Shown here: positions 1 through 9,235 of the stretch, in pieces
Numbering within the stretch: the stretch's first letter is position 1
How the letters are laid out: each line of letters begins with the position of its first letter
Assembly: GCF_001911425.1 (NCBI RefSeq)
Contig: NZ_MPPL01000001.1
Span: 686,787-750,786, forward strand
DNA length: 64,000 bases
From: Mucilaginibacter polytrichastri
Lineage (GTDB): Bacteria; Bacteroidota; Bacteroidia; Sphingobacteriales; Sphingobacteriaceae
Reading direction: 5' to 3'
Program-made: the position numbers and the translations under genes
Notes under the pieces: model-generated
Databases searched by the model: none
What the model was told of the DNA's origin: nothing
The model's input: the letters and a program-made list of their open reading frames with translations, nothing else

Positions 1-40
1 TAAAAAAGAAATTTTAACTGTAAAATATTAATTTATCAGG

Positions 41-69
41 CATTATTGTGTTAAAAAAACACAATAGTG
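41..69 (-). terminator. Possible weak terminator after dnaE
   Basis: A 12-nt stem (CATTATTGTGTT at 41-52 against AACACAATAGTG at 58-69, one mismatch) with an A/T loop lies directly after the dnaE stop codon. On the minus strand no clean U-run follows the stem, so it may only be a 3'-end-protecting hairpin. Confidence 0.35.
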
Positions 70-3000
70 TTATGCCAGCACGGGTAAAACGTTTGTTATC
101 GCTAATATTTCGTCGAGCAGTTCGTTGCTTGGGTTTACTTTAATTGACTTGGAGAACATGCTTACATTGTAACCTTCATCATCCCGCACCGAAAATTTGA
201 GAGCGCAGGTTTTGGATGGATATTTCTCATGATTGGTTTCTATCGCCTTATGCAATTTCTCCATAAACTGGCTGTTGATATTATGCAGTTCAACGTTTAC
301 GGTGATAGATTTTGTCACCTTTTCGCGCATTTCAGATAGCAGATCAATGGTCGCTATCCGTAAGTCCCAGTTATCTTTTTGTCGAAACTTCTCTTCAATG
401 TTACCTTTAATATGTACAAAATAACCATCCGACATATGGTTGCGGAATTTAATATAGTCATCGCCAAATAAGGCAAATTCGTAAGATTCGTTGTAATCCT
501 CAAGCACAAAGGTGCCGAAGGGTTTCCCGGTTTTAGTCATGCGATGCTGCACATTGCCCATTAATCCACCTATTCTAATCTCGCCTTTTTTTCGGAGATT
601 GGCAAAGGCCAGTGCAATATCATCGCCACCCTCCCCAGAGCGGGCTTTAACCATTAGTTTAAGGTCTTGAATTGTGCTGTTGCAATAGTCTCTTAGTTCC
701 AGTTTATAATTATCGAGCGGGTGGCCGGTTAAATAAATACCGATCACATCCTTTTCGTATTTCAGTTTTTCTATCAGCGGCCACTCTTCGCACTCGGGCA
801 TAGGCGGCTCGGGTATGTAGGAGGCTATAGAGCCACCAAATAAGGATGACTGTGAGCTGTTTTGTGTGTTCTGGTAATCGTTAGAGAACTTAATCATGCG
901 CTCTATACCAGTTAGTATACCGTTTTCTGTTTTGGCAAAAAACTGGGCGCGCTTCATATTAAAGCCATCAAATGCTCCGCTGTACACCAGGTTTTCGTAC
1001 GATTTTTTGTTAACGTTACGTACGTTAGAGCGTTTTGCAAAATCATAAATAGACTGGTAGGGGCCATTGGCATTGCGTTCTTCAATAATGCTTTCTATCG
1101 CCTTATCGCCAACGCCTTTGATTCCCGAAAATCCAAAACGGATCTCACCTTTTTGGTTAGGGGTAAATGCCATGTCAGACTCGTTGATATCCGGCCCTAA
1201 AACCTGGATACCCATCCGGCGGCATTCGTCCATAAAGAAGGTAATCTTCTCAATGTTATTCTGGTTATTTAATACCGCCGACATATATTCGGCCGGGTAA
1301 TGCGCCTTTAAGTAGGCCGTTTGGTATGCTACGAAAGCATAACAGGTAGAGTGCGATTTGTTAAAGGCATACTGGGCAAATGCTTTCCAGTCTGTCCAAA
1401 CTTTGGTTAGTTTATCTTTGGGGTGGCCCTTGGCAATGGCGCCATCCATAAACTGGGCCTCCATTTTATTAAGGATCTCAATTTGCTTTTTACCCATTGC
1501 CTTTCGCAAAACGTCGGCATCGCCTTTACTAAAGCCGGCCAGTTTTTGCGATAAAAGCATCACCTGCTCCTGGTATACGGTAATACCGTAGGTTTCGCCC
1601 AGGTATTCCTCCATGTCGGCCAAATCGAAGGTAATAGGTTCGTGGCCGTGCTTACGCTTAATAAAGTTTGGGATGTATTCTATCGGGCCCGGACGGTACA
1701 AGGCGTTCATGGCAATCAGATCCTCAAACTTATCGGGTTTCAGATCGCGCAGGTACATCTGCATACCGTCACTTTCAAACTGGAAGGTACCGTTGGTATC
1801 GCCGCGTTGGTAAAGCTCAAAAGTCAACTGGTCATCAAGCGGGATATAATCTATCTCGATAACCACATCATGGTTATGCTTAATCATCCTTAACGCGCCT
1901 TTAATAATGGTCAGCGTTTTTAGGCCCAAAAAGTCCATTTTGATTACGCCTGCATCTTCAATTACGCGGCCATCATATTGGGTAACCAGCAGGTCGGAGT
2001 CTTTTGCTGTAGCAACCGGCACTATGTTGGTTAAATCTTCGGGTGCAATGATAATACCTGCTGCGTGTACGCCGGTGTTACGTACCGAGCCTTCCAGCTT
2101 TTCGGCCTCGCGCAGTACAATACCGCGCAGGTCTTTACTGGTATAAATTTCTTTCAGCTCGGGCACCTGGTCAATAGCTGCTTTCAGGGTGATACCTAAT
2201 GTGTCGGGTACCAGTTTTTTCATTAAGTTAACCTCAGAAAGGGGCATATCCAGCACCCGGCCAACATCCTGTATGCTGGTACGGGCAGCCATAGAGCCGT
2301 AGGTAATGATCTGTGCTACCTGGTTGCGGCCATACTTATCTACCACATAATCAATAACCTTTTGGCGGCCTTCATCGTCAAAATCGGTATCAATATCGGG
2401 CATCGATTTACGATCGGGATTCAGGAAACGCTCAAACAGCAGGTTGTACTTCATCGGGTCGATATTGGTGATCCCGGTGCAATAAGCCACAACCGAGCCT
2501 GCTGCCGAACCACGGCCCGGGCCAATGAATACCCCGATGTTACGGCCTTCTTTAATAAAGTCGGCCACGATTAAAAAGTACCCGGCAAAACCCATGGTAC
2601 GGATGGTAAACAACTCGAAGTTTATCCGTTCTTCAACCTCGGGTGTTATATCAATATATCTTTCTTTGGCGCCTGTAAAGGTTAAGTGCTTGAGGTATTC
2701 CCACTGGTTCAATACATCCGATTCGGGGCCGCTGTGTATGGCAAACTCCTGCGGTATCGGGAAGTTAGGTAACATAATATCGCGTTTCAGCTTCAGTACG
2801 TCTACCTTGTCAACAATTTCGTTGGTATTATCCAGCGATTCTGGGATATCATGAAACAGCTTGCCCATTTCGGCCTGCGTTTTAAAATAAAACTGATCGT
2901 TAGGGAAACCGAACCTGTAGCCTTTACCACCTTCTTCATCGGTGGCAATAGGGGTGCTCTGCATGTCGCCGGTGTTTACGCACAGTAAAATATCGTGCGC

Positions 3001-3651
3001 ATTGGCATCCTGCTGATCCACGTAGTGCGAATCGTTAGAACAAATTACTTTTACATTGTGCTTTTTAGCATATTTAAGCAGCGTTTTGTTAATGATCTGC
3101 TGCTCGTTAATCTCGTGCCTTTGCAGCTCTATATAGTAATCTTCGCCAAACAGATCCAGCCACCATTTAAATTCGGCTTCGGCTTCTTCTTCTGTTTTCT
3201 TTAAAATAGCCTGCGGCACAGATGCCCCTATGCAGCAACTGGTAGCAATTAAACCTTTATGGTGCTTTAATATCAGTTCTTTATCAATACGCGGCCATTT
3301 ACTGTACAAGCCTTCCATGTAACCCAATGAGCAGAGCTTAATGAGGTTGCGATAGCCTTCGGCATTTTTGGCAATTAATAACTGGTGATGGCGTACATCG
3401 CGTTTCTCTTTGGTAAACTGCTTTTTATGGCGGTCTTCTACCACATAAAACTCGCAGCCTACAATGGGTTTTACGTTATGCTTACCGGCTTCGGCCACAA
3501 ACTTAAACACACCAAACATGTTACCATGGTCTGTAATGGCCAGCGCTTTCATGCCATCGGCAGCAGCCTTTTTATAGAGCTTGCCAATGTCGGCAGCGCC
3601 GTCCAGTAATGAAAATTGTGTGTGTACGTGTAAGTGCGAAAAATCTGGCAT
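70..3651 (-). CDS. dnaE: DNA polymerase III alpha subunit
   Basis: Catalytic alpha subunit of the replicative DNA polymerase III, acting at the fork with the beta clamp. The 1193-residue product has an N-terminal PHP domain (HLHVHTQFSLLDG near the start, then ITDHGNM), the C-family polymerase core with GPGRGSAAGS at about residue 380 and the catalytic acidic motif PDIDTDFDD at about 418, a fingers/HhH region, and an OB-fold near the C terminus (IRIGGLMGNVQHRMTKTGKPFG). I chose the ATG at 3651 because the protein then begins MPDFSHLHVHT, the usual DnaE N terminus; an upstream in-frame start at 3696 would overlap a -7 promoter word. Length and motifs are complete. It is transcribed away from tamB. 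Confidence 0.97.
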   Translation of the reverse strand: MPDFSHLHVHTQFSLLDGAADIGKLYKKAAADGMKALAITDHGNMFGVFKFVAEAGKHNVKPIVGCEFYVVEDRHKKQFTKEKRDVRHHQLLIAKNAEGYRNLIKLCSLGYMEGLYSKWPRIDKELILKHHKGLIATSCCIGASVPQAILKKTEEEAEAEFKWWLDLFGEDYYIELQRHEINEQQIINKTLLKYAKKHNVKVICSNDSHYVDQQDANAHDILLCVNTGDMQSTPIATDEEGGKGYRFGFPNDQFYFKTQAEMGKLFHDIPESLDNTNEIVDKVDVLKLKRDIMLPNFPIPQEFAIHSGPESDVLNQWEYLKHLTFTGAKERYIDITPEVEERINFELFTIRTMGFAGYFLIVADFIKEGRNIGVFIGPGRGSAAGSVVAYCTGITNIDPMKYNLLFERFLNPDRKSMPDIDTDFDDEGRQKVIDYVVDKYGRNQVAQIITYGSMAARTSIQDVGRVLDMPLSEVNLMKKLVPDTLGITLKAAIDQVPELKEIYTSKDLRGIVLREAEKLEGSVRNTGVHAAGIIIAPEDLTNIVPVATAKDSDLLVTQYDGRVIEDAGVIKMDFLGLKTLTIIKGALRMIKHNHDVVIEIDYIPLDDQLTFELYQRGDTNGTFQFESDGMQMYLRDLKPDKFEDLIAMNALYRPGPIEYIPNFIKRKHGHEPITFDLADMEEYLGETYGITVYQEQVMLLSQKLAGFSKGDADVLRKAMGKKQIEILNKMEAQFMDGAIAKGHPKDKLTKVWTDWKAFAQYAFNKSHSTCYAFVAYQTAYLKAHYPAEYMSAVLNNQNNIEKITFFMDECRRMGIQVLGPDINESDMAFTPNQKGEIRFGFSGIKGVGDKAIESIIEERNANGPYQSIYDFAKRSNVRNVNKKSYENLVYSGAFDGFNMKRAQFFAKTENGILTGIERMIKFSNDYQNTQNSSQSSLFGGSIASYIPEPPMPECEEWPLIEKLKYEKDVIGIYLTGHPLDNYKLELRDYCNSTIQDLKLMVKARSGEGGDDIALAFANLRKKGEIRIGGLMGNVQHRMTKTGKPFGTFVLEDYNESYEFALFGDDYIKFRNHMSDGYFVHIKGNIEEKFRQKDNWDLRIATIDLLSEMREKVTKSITVNVELHNINSQFMEKLHKAIETNHEKYPSKTCALKFSVRDDEGYNVSMFSKSIKVNPSNELLDEILAITNVLPVLA

Positions 3652-3684
3652 AACTAATCCCTGTCGTTCAAAAAAAGAAGAGCA

Positions 3685-3692
3685 CAAATTTA
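3685..3692 (-). promoter_or_regulatory. Candidate -7 promoter box for dnaE
   Basis: On the minus strand the sequence reads TAAATTTG, matching the Bacteroidota -7 word TAnnTTTG. It lies 33 nt before the chosen dnaE ATG. No convincing -33 TTTG was seen. Confidence 0.45.
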
Positions 3693-4054
3693 CCAATTTT
3701 GTTAGCTACCCATATGCTAAACATTCACTTATTTTTTAACATTGGCGTCAAAATGTTAATAGGTAACAGGGTAGATTTAGTTGAATATCCGGTGAGAGAG
3801 CACGGGGGGCTTTTCTTAAATAACTATAAAAGGCGTATCGTTATAATTAAGAATAGCTTATTTTTTCGGAGCTGTTTAGTTTTATACTAAGCGGCTTTTT
3901 TAATGCGACGTATTACATAATGCGCAATTTTTAAATTAAAAAATTAATGTACTAATTAAATTTTCTTTTACAGAGGTTGGGTACAAACAACTTTTGCACG
4001 CTGTTTGTAATAGTAGGCGATAACATCATCTTCAACTTTGAAAACATACTAATA

Positions 4055-7000
4055 TTGGAACGATTTGGACGTATAGCTATAAAAACTATTCTTTGGATAA
4101 TTGCAAGTGTCATTTTTTTAGTGTTGCTTGTATTTGTTTTGATACAGGTACCGGCAGTTCAAAACTTCGCGAAGGACAAAGCCGTAAATTATTTACAAGG
4201 AAAAATTCATACCAAGGTTGCCATTGGCCATATTACGCTCGGCATCCCAAAAATGCTGGTGTTAGAGGATGTTTACTTTGAAGATCAGAAAAAAGATACG
4301 CTGATTGCCGGAAAGTCATTAAAGGTTGATATCAGCATGCTAAAACTACTGGATCATAAAGTAGAGATCAATGAGATTAACCTCGACGGCATTACTGCCA
4401 ATGTAAGCCGTAACAAAGACAGCGTTTTTAACTTTGACTATATAATTAAGGCATTTGCAGGCGAGCAAAAGAAAGAGGTAAAGCCCGAAGACACCACCTC
4501 TACCATGAAGTTTTCGCTGGATAAGATCATTCTTGATAAAATTAACATTAAATATAAAGACCAGACCACCGGTAATGATATTAAGTTTTTGCTGGGCCAC
4601 TTTGATACCCGGATCAAAGATTTTGATATGGACAAAATGAAGTTCAGCATCCCGAAGATTAATCTGTCGGATGTTAACGCGCGCATTATCCAAACGCCAA
4701 CCGGCTCTTCCATTGCGCAAACTGCTGCGGTTGATACCGCTACCAAGCCGCTTAACATGGCGCTCGATCTGGGTACCATTGATGTAAACCGGGTTAAAGT
4801 TTATTATCAGGCCAAGGAAATGAAAACCAGTGTGGATTTGGGTAAATTTCTGGTTGAGTTTAATAAGCTGGATCTGCTTAAGCAAAAGGTAGATATTAAA
4901 TCTGTTGAGTTAAGTAATACCGATGCTGCGCTAAGATTGGCTAAACCAGAGAGTGTACAAAAAGCTGTGATTAAAGCGGCTAAAAAGATAGATACACTGA
5001 TGACCCCGGCCACATCGACTAAGCCATGGTCGGTTATGGTGGGTAAGGTAACGCTGGCCAATGACAATGTTAAGTTTGATAACGATGCCCAAAAGCCGGT
5101 TGCCAAAGGCTTGGATTATGGCCATATGTATATCCGCAACCTCAATACCGATATTGAAAATATTAACTACACTGCCGATAGCACATCGGGCCGCATCAAT
5201 GAGTTTACCTTTAGCGATAAAAGTGGTTTGGCATTGCGCAAGTTTCACACCTCATTTTTTTACGGGCTTAAAAATTCGTATCTGAAAGACCTTTACATAG
5301 AAACACCCAATTCAATATTACAAAAAGATGTACAGGTGGGCTATCCATCAATAGATGCGATCACTAAAGATCTCAGCAAACTAAGCATCAATGCCAACTT
5401 AGATGGCACCCGTATAGGCCTTAAAGATATTTTACTGGTAATGCCGACTATGGCTTCGATGGAGCCATTTAAAAGCTCGCCTAATGCGGTGTTCCGTATT
5501 GATGGCAAGGTTGCCGGTACGGTTAATAACCTGCGCATCCCTCACCTGGAAGTTCGGGGTTTGTCTGATACCCATATCAAAGCATCGGCAGCTATTAAAG
5601 GGATGATTGTTAATGGTAAAACAGACCCGACGAAAGCAACCTTCGATGTTAATATTGCCGATCTAACTACCAGTCGCCGGGATATTTACAGATTGGTAGA
5701 TAAAAAGATGATCCCGGCCAGTGTAAGTATCCCCGAAAAACTAAGCCTGAAGGGTAACCTGAAAGGCAATATGAAGGATCTGAATACCAAACTGATACTA
5801 CGATCAAGCTATGGTGCCATTGATGCTATTGCGCATGTAAAGAATGCGGATAACATGAAAAAGCTGGCATATACTGCCAATGTAAAGGTAAATAACCTGA
5901 ATGCAGGTGCCTTAACTAAGCAACCGCAAATGGTTGGGCATTTAACACTGACTGCTAATGTAAAAGGTACTGGCATCGACCCAAAGCATCTTAACCTGCA
6001 GTTTGACGCTAATGTGGCAAGTGCGCAAATAAAAGGTTATAACTATCGTAACCTGGTGGCTAAAGGTACTGCCGTAAATGGTAAATACGCTGCAACAGCC
6101 CGGATGAAAGACCCCAACATCAACTTTAGCCTGGATGCCAAAGCTGATATGAATAAAAAATATCCATCTATTATTGCTAGTTTAATGATCGATAGCATTA
6201 ACCTGCAAAAGTTACATTTTGTGAAGGATGATATGCGTTTCCACGGTAAACTGGTGGCTAATTTCCCAACTGCTGATCCTGATTATTTAAATGGTAAGGC
6301 TACAGTTACCGACATGATATTGGTAAATAAAGGGCAACGGATAAAATTAGATACTATTAGCCTGGTATCTACTGCCAATGCAGATAGCAGCAGCCTGCGG
6401 TTAAAAATACCGATGCTTACTGCACACCTCGGCGGTAAATATAAATTGACCGAGATAGCCACCGCTTTACAGGATAATATAGACAAGTATTACAATACCA
6501 GTATGGTAAAGGGTACTATCAAGCCTAAATATTCGCCGCAGCAATTTACATTTGATATCCATGCGGTAAAAACGCCGATGGTGGCTCAATTGGTGCCTGA
6601 TTTAAAACAGCTTGATCCGGTATTAATTAATGGCCGCTTTAATAGCACAACCGGAGAACTGCTGGTTAATGGCACTATACCAAAAGTTGTTTATGGTACT
6701 AATACAATAAACAATGGTAAGCTTAATATCAATACAGCCAATAATGCATTAAACTATAGTTTAACATTTGATGATATTAAAGTTGGTACGTCTATAGACC
6801 TGTTATACCCAAGCATTACCGGTAGTGCGCAAAACAATAAGTTAAACCTAAACGTGCAAATGCGCGATGCTACCAAAAAAGAACGTTTTAGATTAGCGGG
6901 TGTGTTTAGCGCGTTGAATGGTGGTTATCAGTTCAGCTTTTTGCAAAACGGCTTGATGTTAGATTACCTGCAATGGGTGGTTAACCCAAACAATGCATTA

Positions 7001-9232
7001 CAATTTGGCACCAAAGGGATTTTAGCACGCGATTTTACCATTACCAATAACGGCCAGATTTTAAGTGTAAACAGTAACCCGCAAACGCTTAATTCGCCAA
7101 TAGATATCAAATTTACAAACTTCCACATTGAGGATCTGGCCAAGATAGCACGCCAGGATTCGTTATTGGTAGGGGGGACATTGAATGGGGATGCTACAGT
7201 AAGCGATTTCCAGAAATCGCCCAAGTTTACGGCTAACATGAACTTAACCGACTTTAGCTTTAGGCAGGATACGGTAGGTAATATTGCTATTAAAGTAAAT
7301 AACCAGACTGCTAATGCCTATGCGGCTAATGTGAGTATTACGGGCAAGGGAAATGAGGTAAACCTGGATGGGGTTTACACTACCAGCCCGAAAAGCAGTT
7401 TTGATATGACGCTCAACATCGTGAAGCTGAATATGAAGAGTATCCAGGGCTTTACGTTTGGTGCTATAAAAGGGGCTAAGGGCGACCTATCGGGCCAGCT
7501 TAAAATAACGGGGACTACAGATGTTCCGGCCATTAGGGGCGATGTTAAGTTTAACCAGGTTGGGTTTAACGTGGCTATGCTCAACTCTTATTTCCAGATG
7601 CCTAAAGAGACTATCTCGTTTACCAGCGATGGTATTCACTTTAACGATTTTACCATGGTAGACTCTACCGGGGCCAAAGCTGTGATAACAGGTGCGGTTT
7701 ATACAACTACCTATACCGATTTTAAATTTGGCCTGGATATCAATGCCAAAAATTTCAGGGTGATGAATTCTACCCATACCGATAATAAATTATACTATGG
7801 CAAGCTGTTTATAGATACACGGATAAAGGTACGTGGCGATATGACCAAACCCATTGTGGATGGTACGCTTGACGTAAACGATAAAACAGACTTAACGATT
7901 GTACTGCCAACTACTGATCCAAGCGTAGAAGACCGGAAAGGGGTTGTAGAATTCTTTGACCAGGATACCCCGCATACCGATTCGGTATTGCTGGCAAAAC
8001 AACTGGATTCGCTTAAAAAGACTGAAGTTACCGGCATGGATATTAACATGGTGGTAAACATAAGCAAGAAAGCCAATTTTAATATCGTTTTAGATGAGCG
8101 TAATGGCGATGTGGTGCATATTAAGGGTGAAGCTTCATTGCAAGGTGGTATTGACCCAAGCGGTAAAGTTAACTTAACAGGTACTTACACTGTTGCCGAA
8201 GGTTCATACACCCTTGCTTATGCAACCGTGGTACGCAAGTTTAACTTTAAATCGGGCAGCACCATTGTATGGACCGGCGACCCAACAACGGCTAACATAG
8301 ACCTTACCGCTGTTTACATAGCTAAAGTGCCGCCTATTGATTTGGTACAAGATCAAACCGATGATGTGCAGGCTACCATGTTAAAACAAAAGCTGCCTTT
8401 TAACGTCAACCTCAACCTTAAAAATCAGCTGATGTCGCCGGCTATCAGTTTTGATATTGTACTGCCGGATAGTAATTATACCGTATCGCCCAATATTGTC
8501 ACCATCGTAAATACCCGTTTGGACCAGGTAAGATCAGATCCGAACGAGATGAATAAACAAGTTTTGGGTGTATTGGTATTGGGGCACTTTATTGGCGATA
8601 ATCCACTGGAAAGCAAAGGTGGCAGTACTACTGCCGAAGGTTTGGTACGTAATACTGTAAGCAGCATGTTGTCAGACCAGCTGAACCGTATGGCGGGCAG
8701 CCTGATCTCTGGTGTAGATCTTAATTTCGACCTGCAATCTGGAGAGGATTATTCAACCGGGCAGGCGCAAAACCGTACAGATCTGAATATAGGCTTGTCC
8801 AAACGTTTCCTGAATGACAGGTTAACAGTAACCGTGGGTAATAACTTTAACCTGGAAGGTGCACAGACTAACGAAAAAACAAGCAACATTGCTGGCAATT
8901 TATCAGCTAATTACAAACTGAGTAAAGATGGCAGGTATATGCTGAGGGCTTATCGCCGCGATGAGTACATTGTTTTGCAGGGGCAGGTTATAGAAACAGG
9001 TGTGGGCTTTACCCTTACTATGGATTATAACAGATTTAGCCAGCTATTTAAACGGAGCAGCAAACGTGAGAAAGCATTGCAGAAGAAATACAATCAGGAC
9101 CAGAAAGAGCAGAAGAAAAAAGAAAAAGCAGCAGACGATGCAAAGCAGCCTGCAGATGATAAGAAAGCGGTTGCGGCGGGTACTGGTACCGCGCAACCAC
9201 AAGAACAGGAAGAAGAAGATCTATTAAATTAA
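4055..9232 (+). CDS. tamB: TamB-family translocation/assembly protein (DUF490)
   Basis: A very large inner-membrane-anchored periplasmic protein of the TamB/AsmA-like family. TamB proteins bridge the envelope and work with a TamA-type outer-membrane partner in envelope protein or lipid transport. One N-terminal membrane helix (ILWIIASVIFLVLLVFVLIQV) is followed by some 1500 residues of beta-rich repeats and a C-terminal DUF490/TamB domain, then a charged Lys/Glu/Gln-rich tail. The start is uncertain. The frame is open from a TTG at 3977, but the TTG at 4055 places a short basic segment (ERFGRIAIKT) directly before the helix, as in relatives. No in-frame ATG is near, which is itself unusual. 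The next gene begins 3 nt after the stop, so the two form an operon. Confidence 0.9.
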   Translation: MERFGRIAIKTILWIIASVIFLVLLVFVLIQVPAVQNFAKDKAVNYLQGKIHTKVAIGHITLGIPKMLVLEDVYFEDQKKDTLIAGKSLKVDISMLKLLDHKVEINEINLDGITANVSRNKDSVFNFDYIIKAFAGEQKKEVKPEDTTSTMKFSLDKIILDKINIKYKDQTTGNDIKFLLGHFDTRIKDFDMDKMKFSIPKINLSDVNARIIQTPTGSSIAQTAAVDTATKPLNMALDLGTIDVNRVKVYYQAKEMKTSVDLGKFLVEFNKLDLLKQKVDIKSVELSNTDAALRLAKPESVQKAVIKAAKKIDTLMTPATSTKPWSVMVGKVTLANDNVKFDNDAQKPVAKGLDYGHMYIRNLNTDIENINYTADSTSGRINEFTFSDKSGLALRKFHTSFFYGLKNSYLKDLYIETPNSILQKDVQVGYPSIDAITKDLSKLSINANLDGTRIGLKDILLVMPTMASMEPFKSSPNAVFRIDGKVAGTVNNLRIPHLEVRGLSDTHIKASAAIKGMIVNGKTDPTKATFDVNIADLTTSRRDIYRLVDKKMIPASVSIPEKLSLKGNLKGNMKDLNTKLILRSSYGAIDAIAHVKNADNMKKLAYTANVKVNNLNAGALTKQPQMVGHLTLTANVKGTGIDPKHLNLQFDANVASAQIKGYNYRNLVAKGTAVNGKYAATARMKDPNINFSLDAKADMNKKYPSIIASLMIDSINLQKLHFVKDDMRFHGKLVANFPTADPDYLNGKATVTDMILVNKGQRIKLDTISLVSTANADSSSLRLKIPMLTAHLGGKYKLTEIATALQDNIDKYYNTSMVKGTIKPKYSPQQFTFDIHAVKTPMVAQLVPDLKQLDPVLINGRFNSTTGELLVNGTIPKVVYGTNTINNGKLNINTANNALNYSLTFDDIKVGTSIDLLYPSITGSAQNNKLNLNVQMRDATKKERFRLAGVFSALNGGYQFSFLQNGLMLDYLQWVVNPNNALQFGTKGILARDFTITNNGQILSVNSNPQTLNSPIDIKFTNFHIEDLAKIARQDSLLVGGTLNGDATVSDFQKSPKFTANMNLTDFSFRQDTVGNIAIKVNNQTANAYAANVSITGKGNEVNLDGVYTTSPKSSFDMTLNIVKLNMKSIQGFTFGAIKGAKGDLSGQLKITGTTDVPAIRGDVKFNQVGFNVAMLNSYFQMPKETISFTSDGIHFNDFTMVDSTGAKAVITGAVYTTTYTDFKFGLDINAKNFRVMNSTHTDNKLYYGKLFIDTRIKVRGDMTKPIVDGTLDVNDKTDLTIVLPTTDPSVEDRKGVVEFFDQDTPHTDSVLLAKQLDSLKKTEVTGMDINMVVNISKKANFNIVLDERNGDVVHIKGEASLQGGIDPSGKVNLTGTYTVAEGSYTLAYATVVRKFNFKSGSTIVWTGDPTTANIDLTAVYIAKVPPIDLVQDQTDDVQATMLKQKLPFNVNLNLKNQLMSPAISFDIVLPDSNYTVSPNIVTIVNTRLDQVRSDPNEMNKQVLGVLVLGHFIGDNPLESKGGSTTAEGLVRNTVSSMLSDQLNRMAGSLISGVDLNFDLQSGEDYSTGQAQNRTDLNIGLSKRFLNDRLTVTVGNNFNLEGAQTNEKTSNIAGNLSANYKLSKDGRYMLRAYRRDEYIVLQGQVIETGVGFTLTMDYNRFSQLFKRSSKREKALQKKYNQDQKEQKKKEKAADDAKQPADDKKAVAAGTGTAQPQEQEEEDLLN

Positions 9233-9235
9233 ACC

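Noticed and set aside
3780..3830. G-rich stretch before tamB as a riboswitch
   Set aside because: GGTGAGAGAGCACGGGGGGC has no paired structure or family match that I can see.
3699..3890. Open frame of 63 codons between dnaE and tamB
   Set aside because: No family resemblance, Lys/Ile/Leu-rich A/T-biased composition, no promoter box or plausible neighbour. The 280-bp gap looks like ordinary intergenic DNA.
4346..4885. 179-codon frame antisense to tamB
   Set aside because: It mirrors the coding frame of tamB, has no recognisable domain and lacks its own promoter; a shadow of the real gene.
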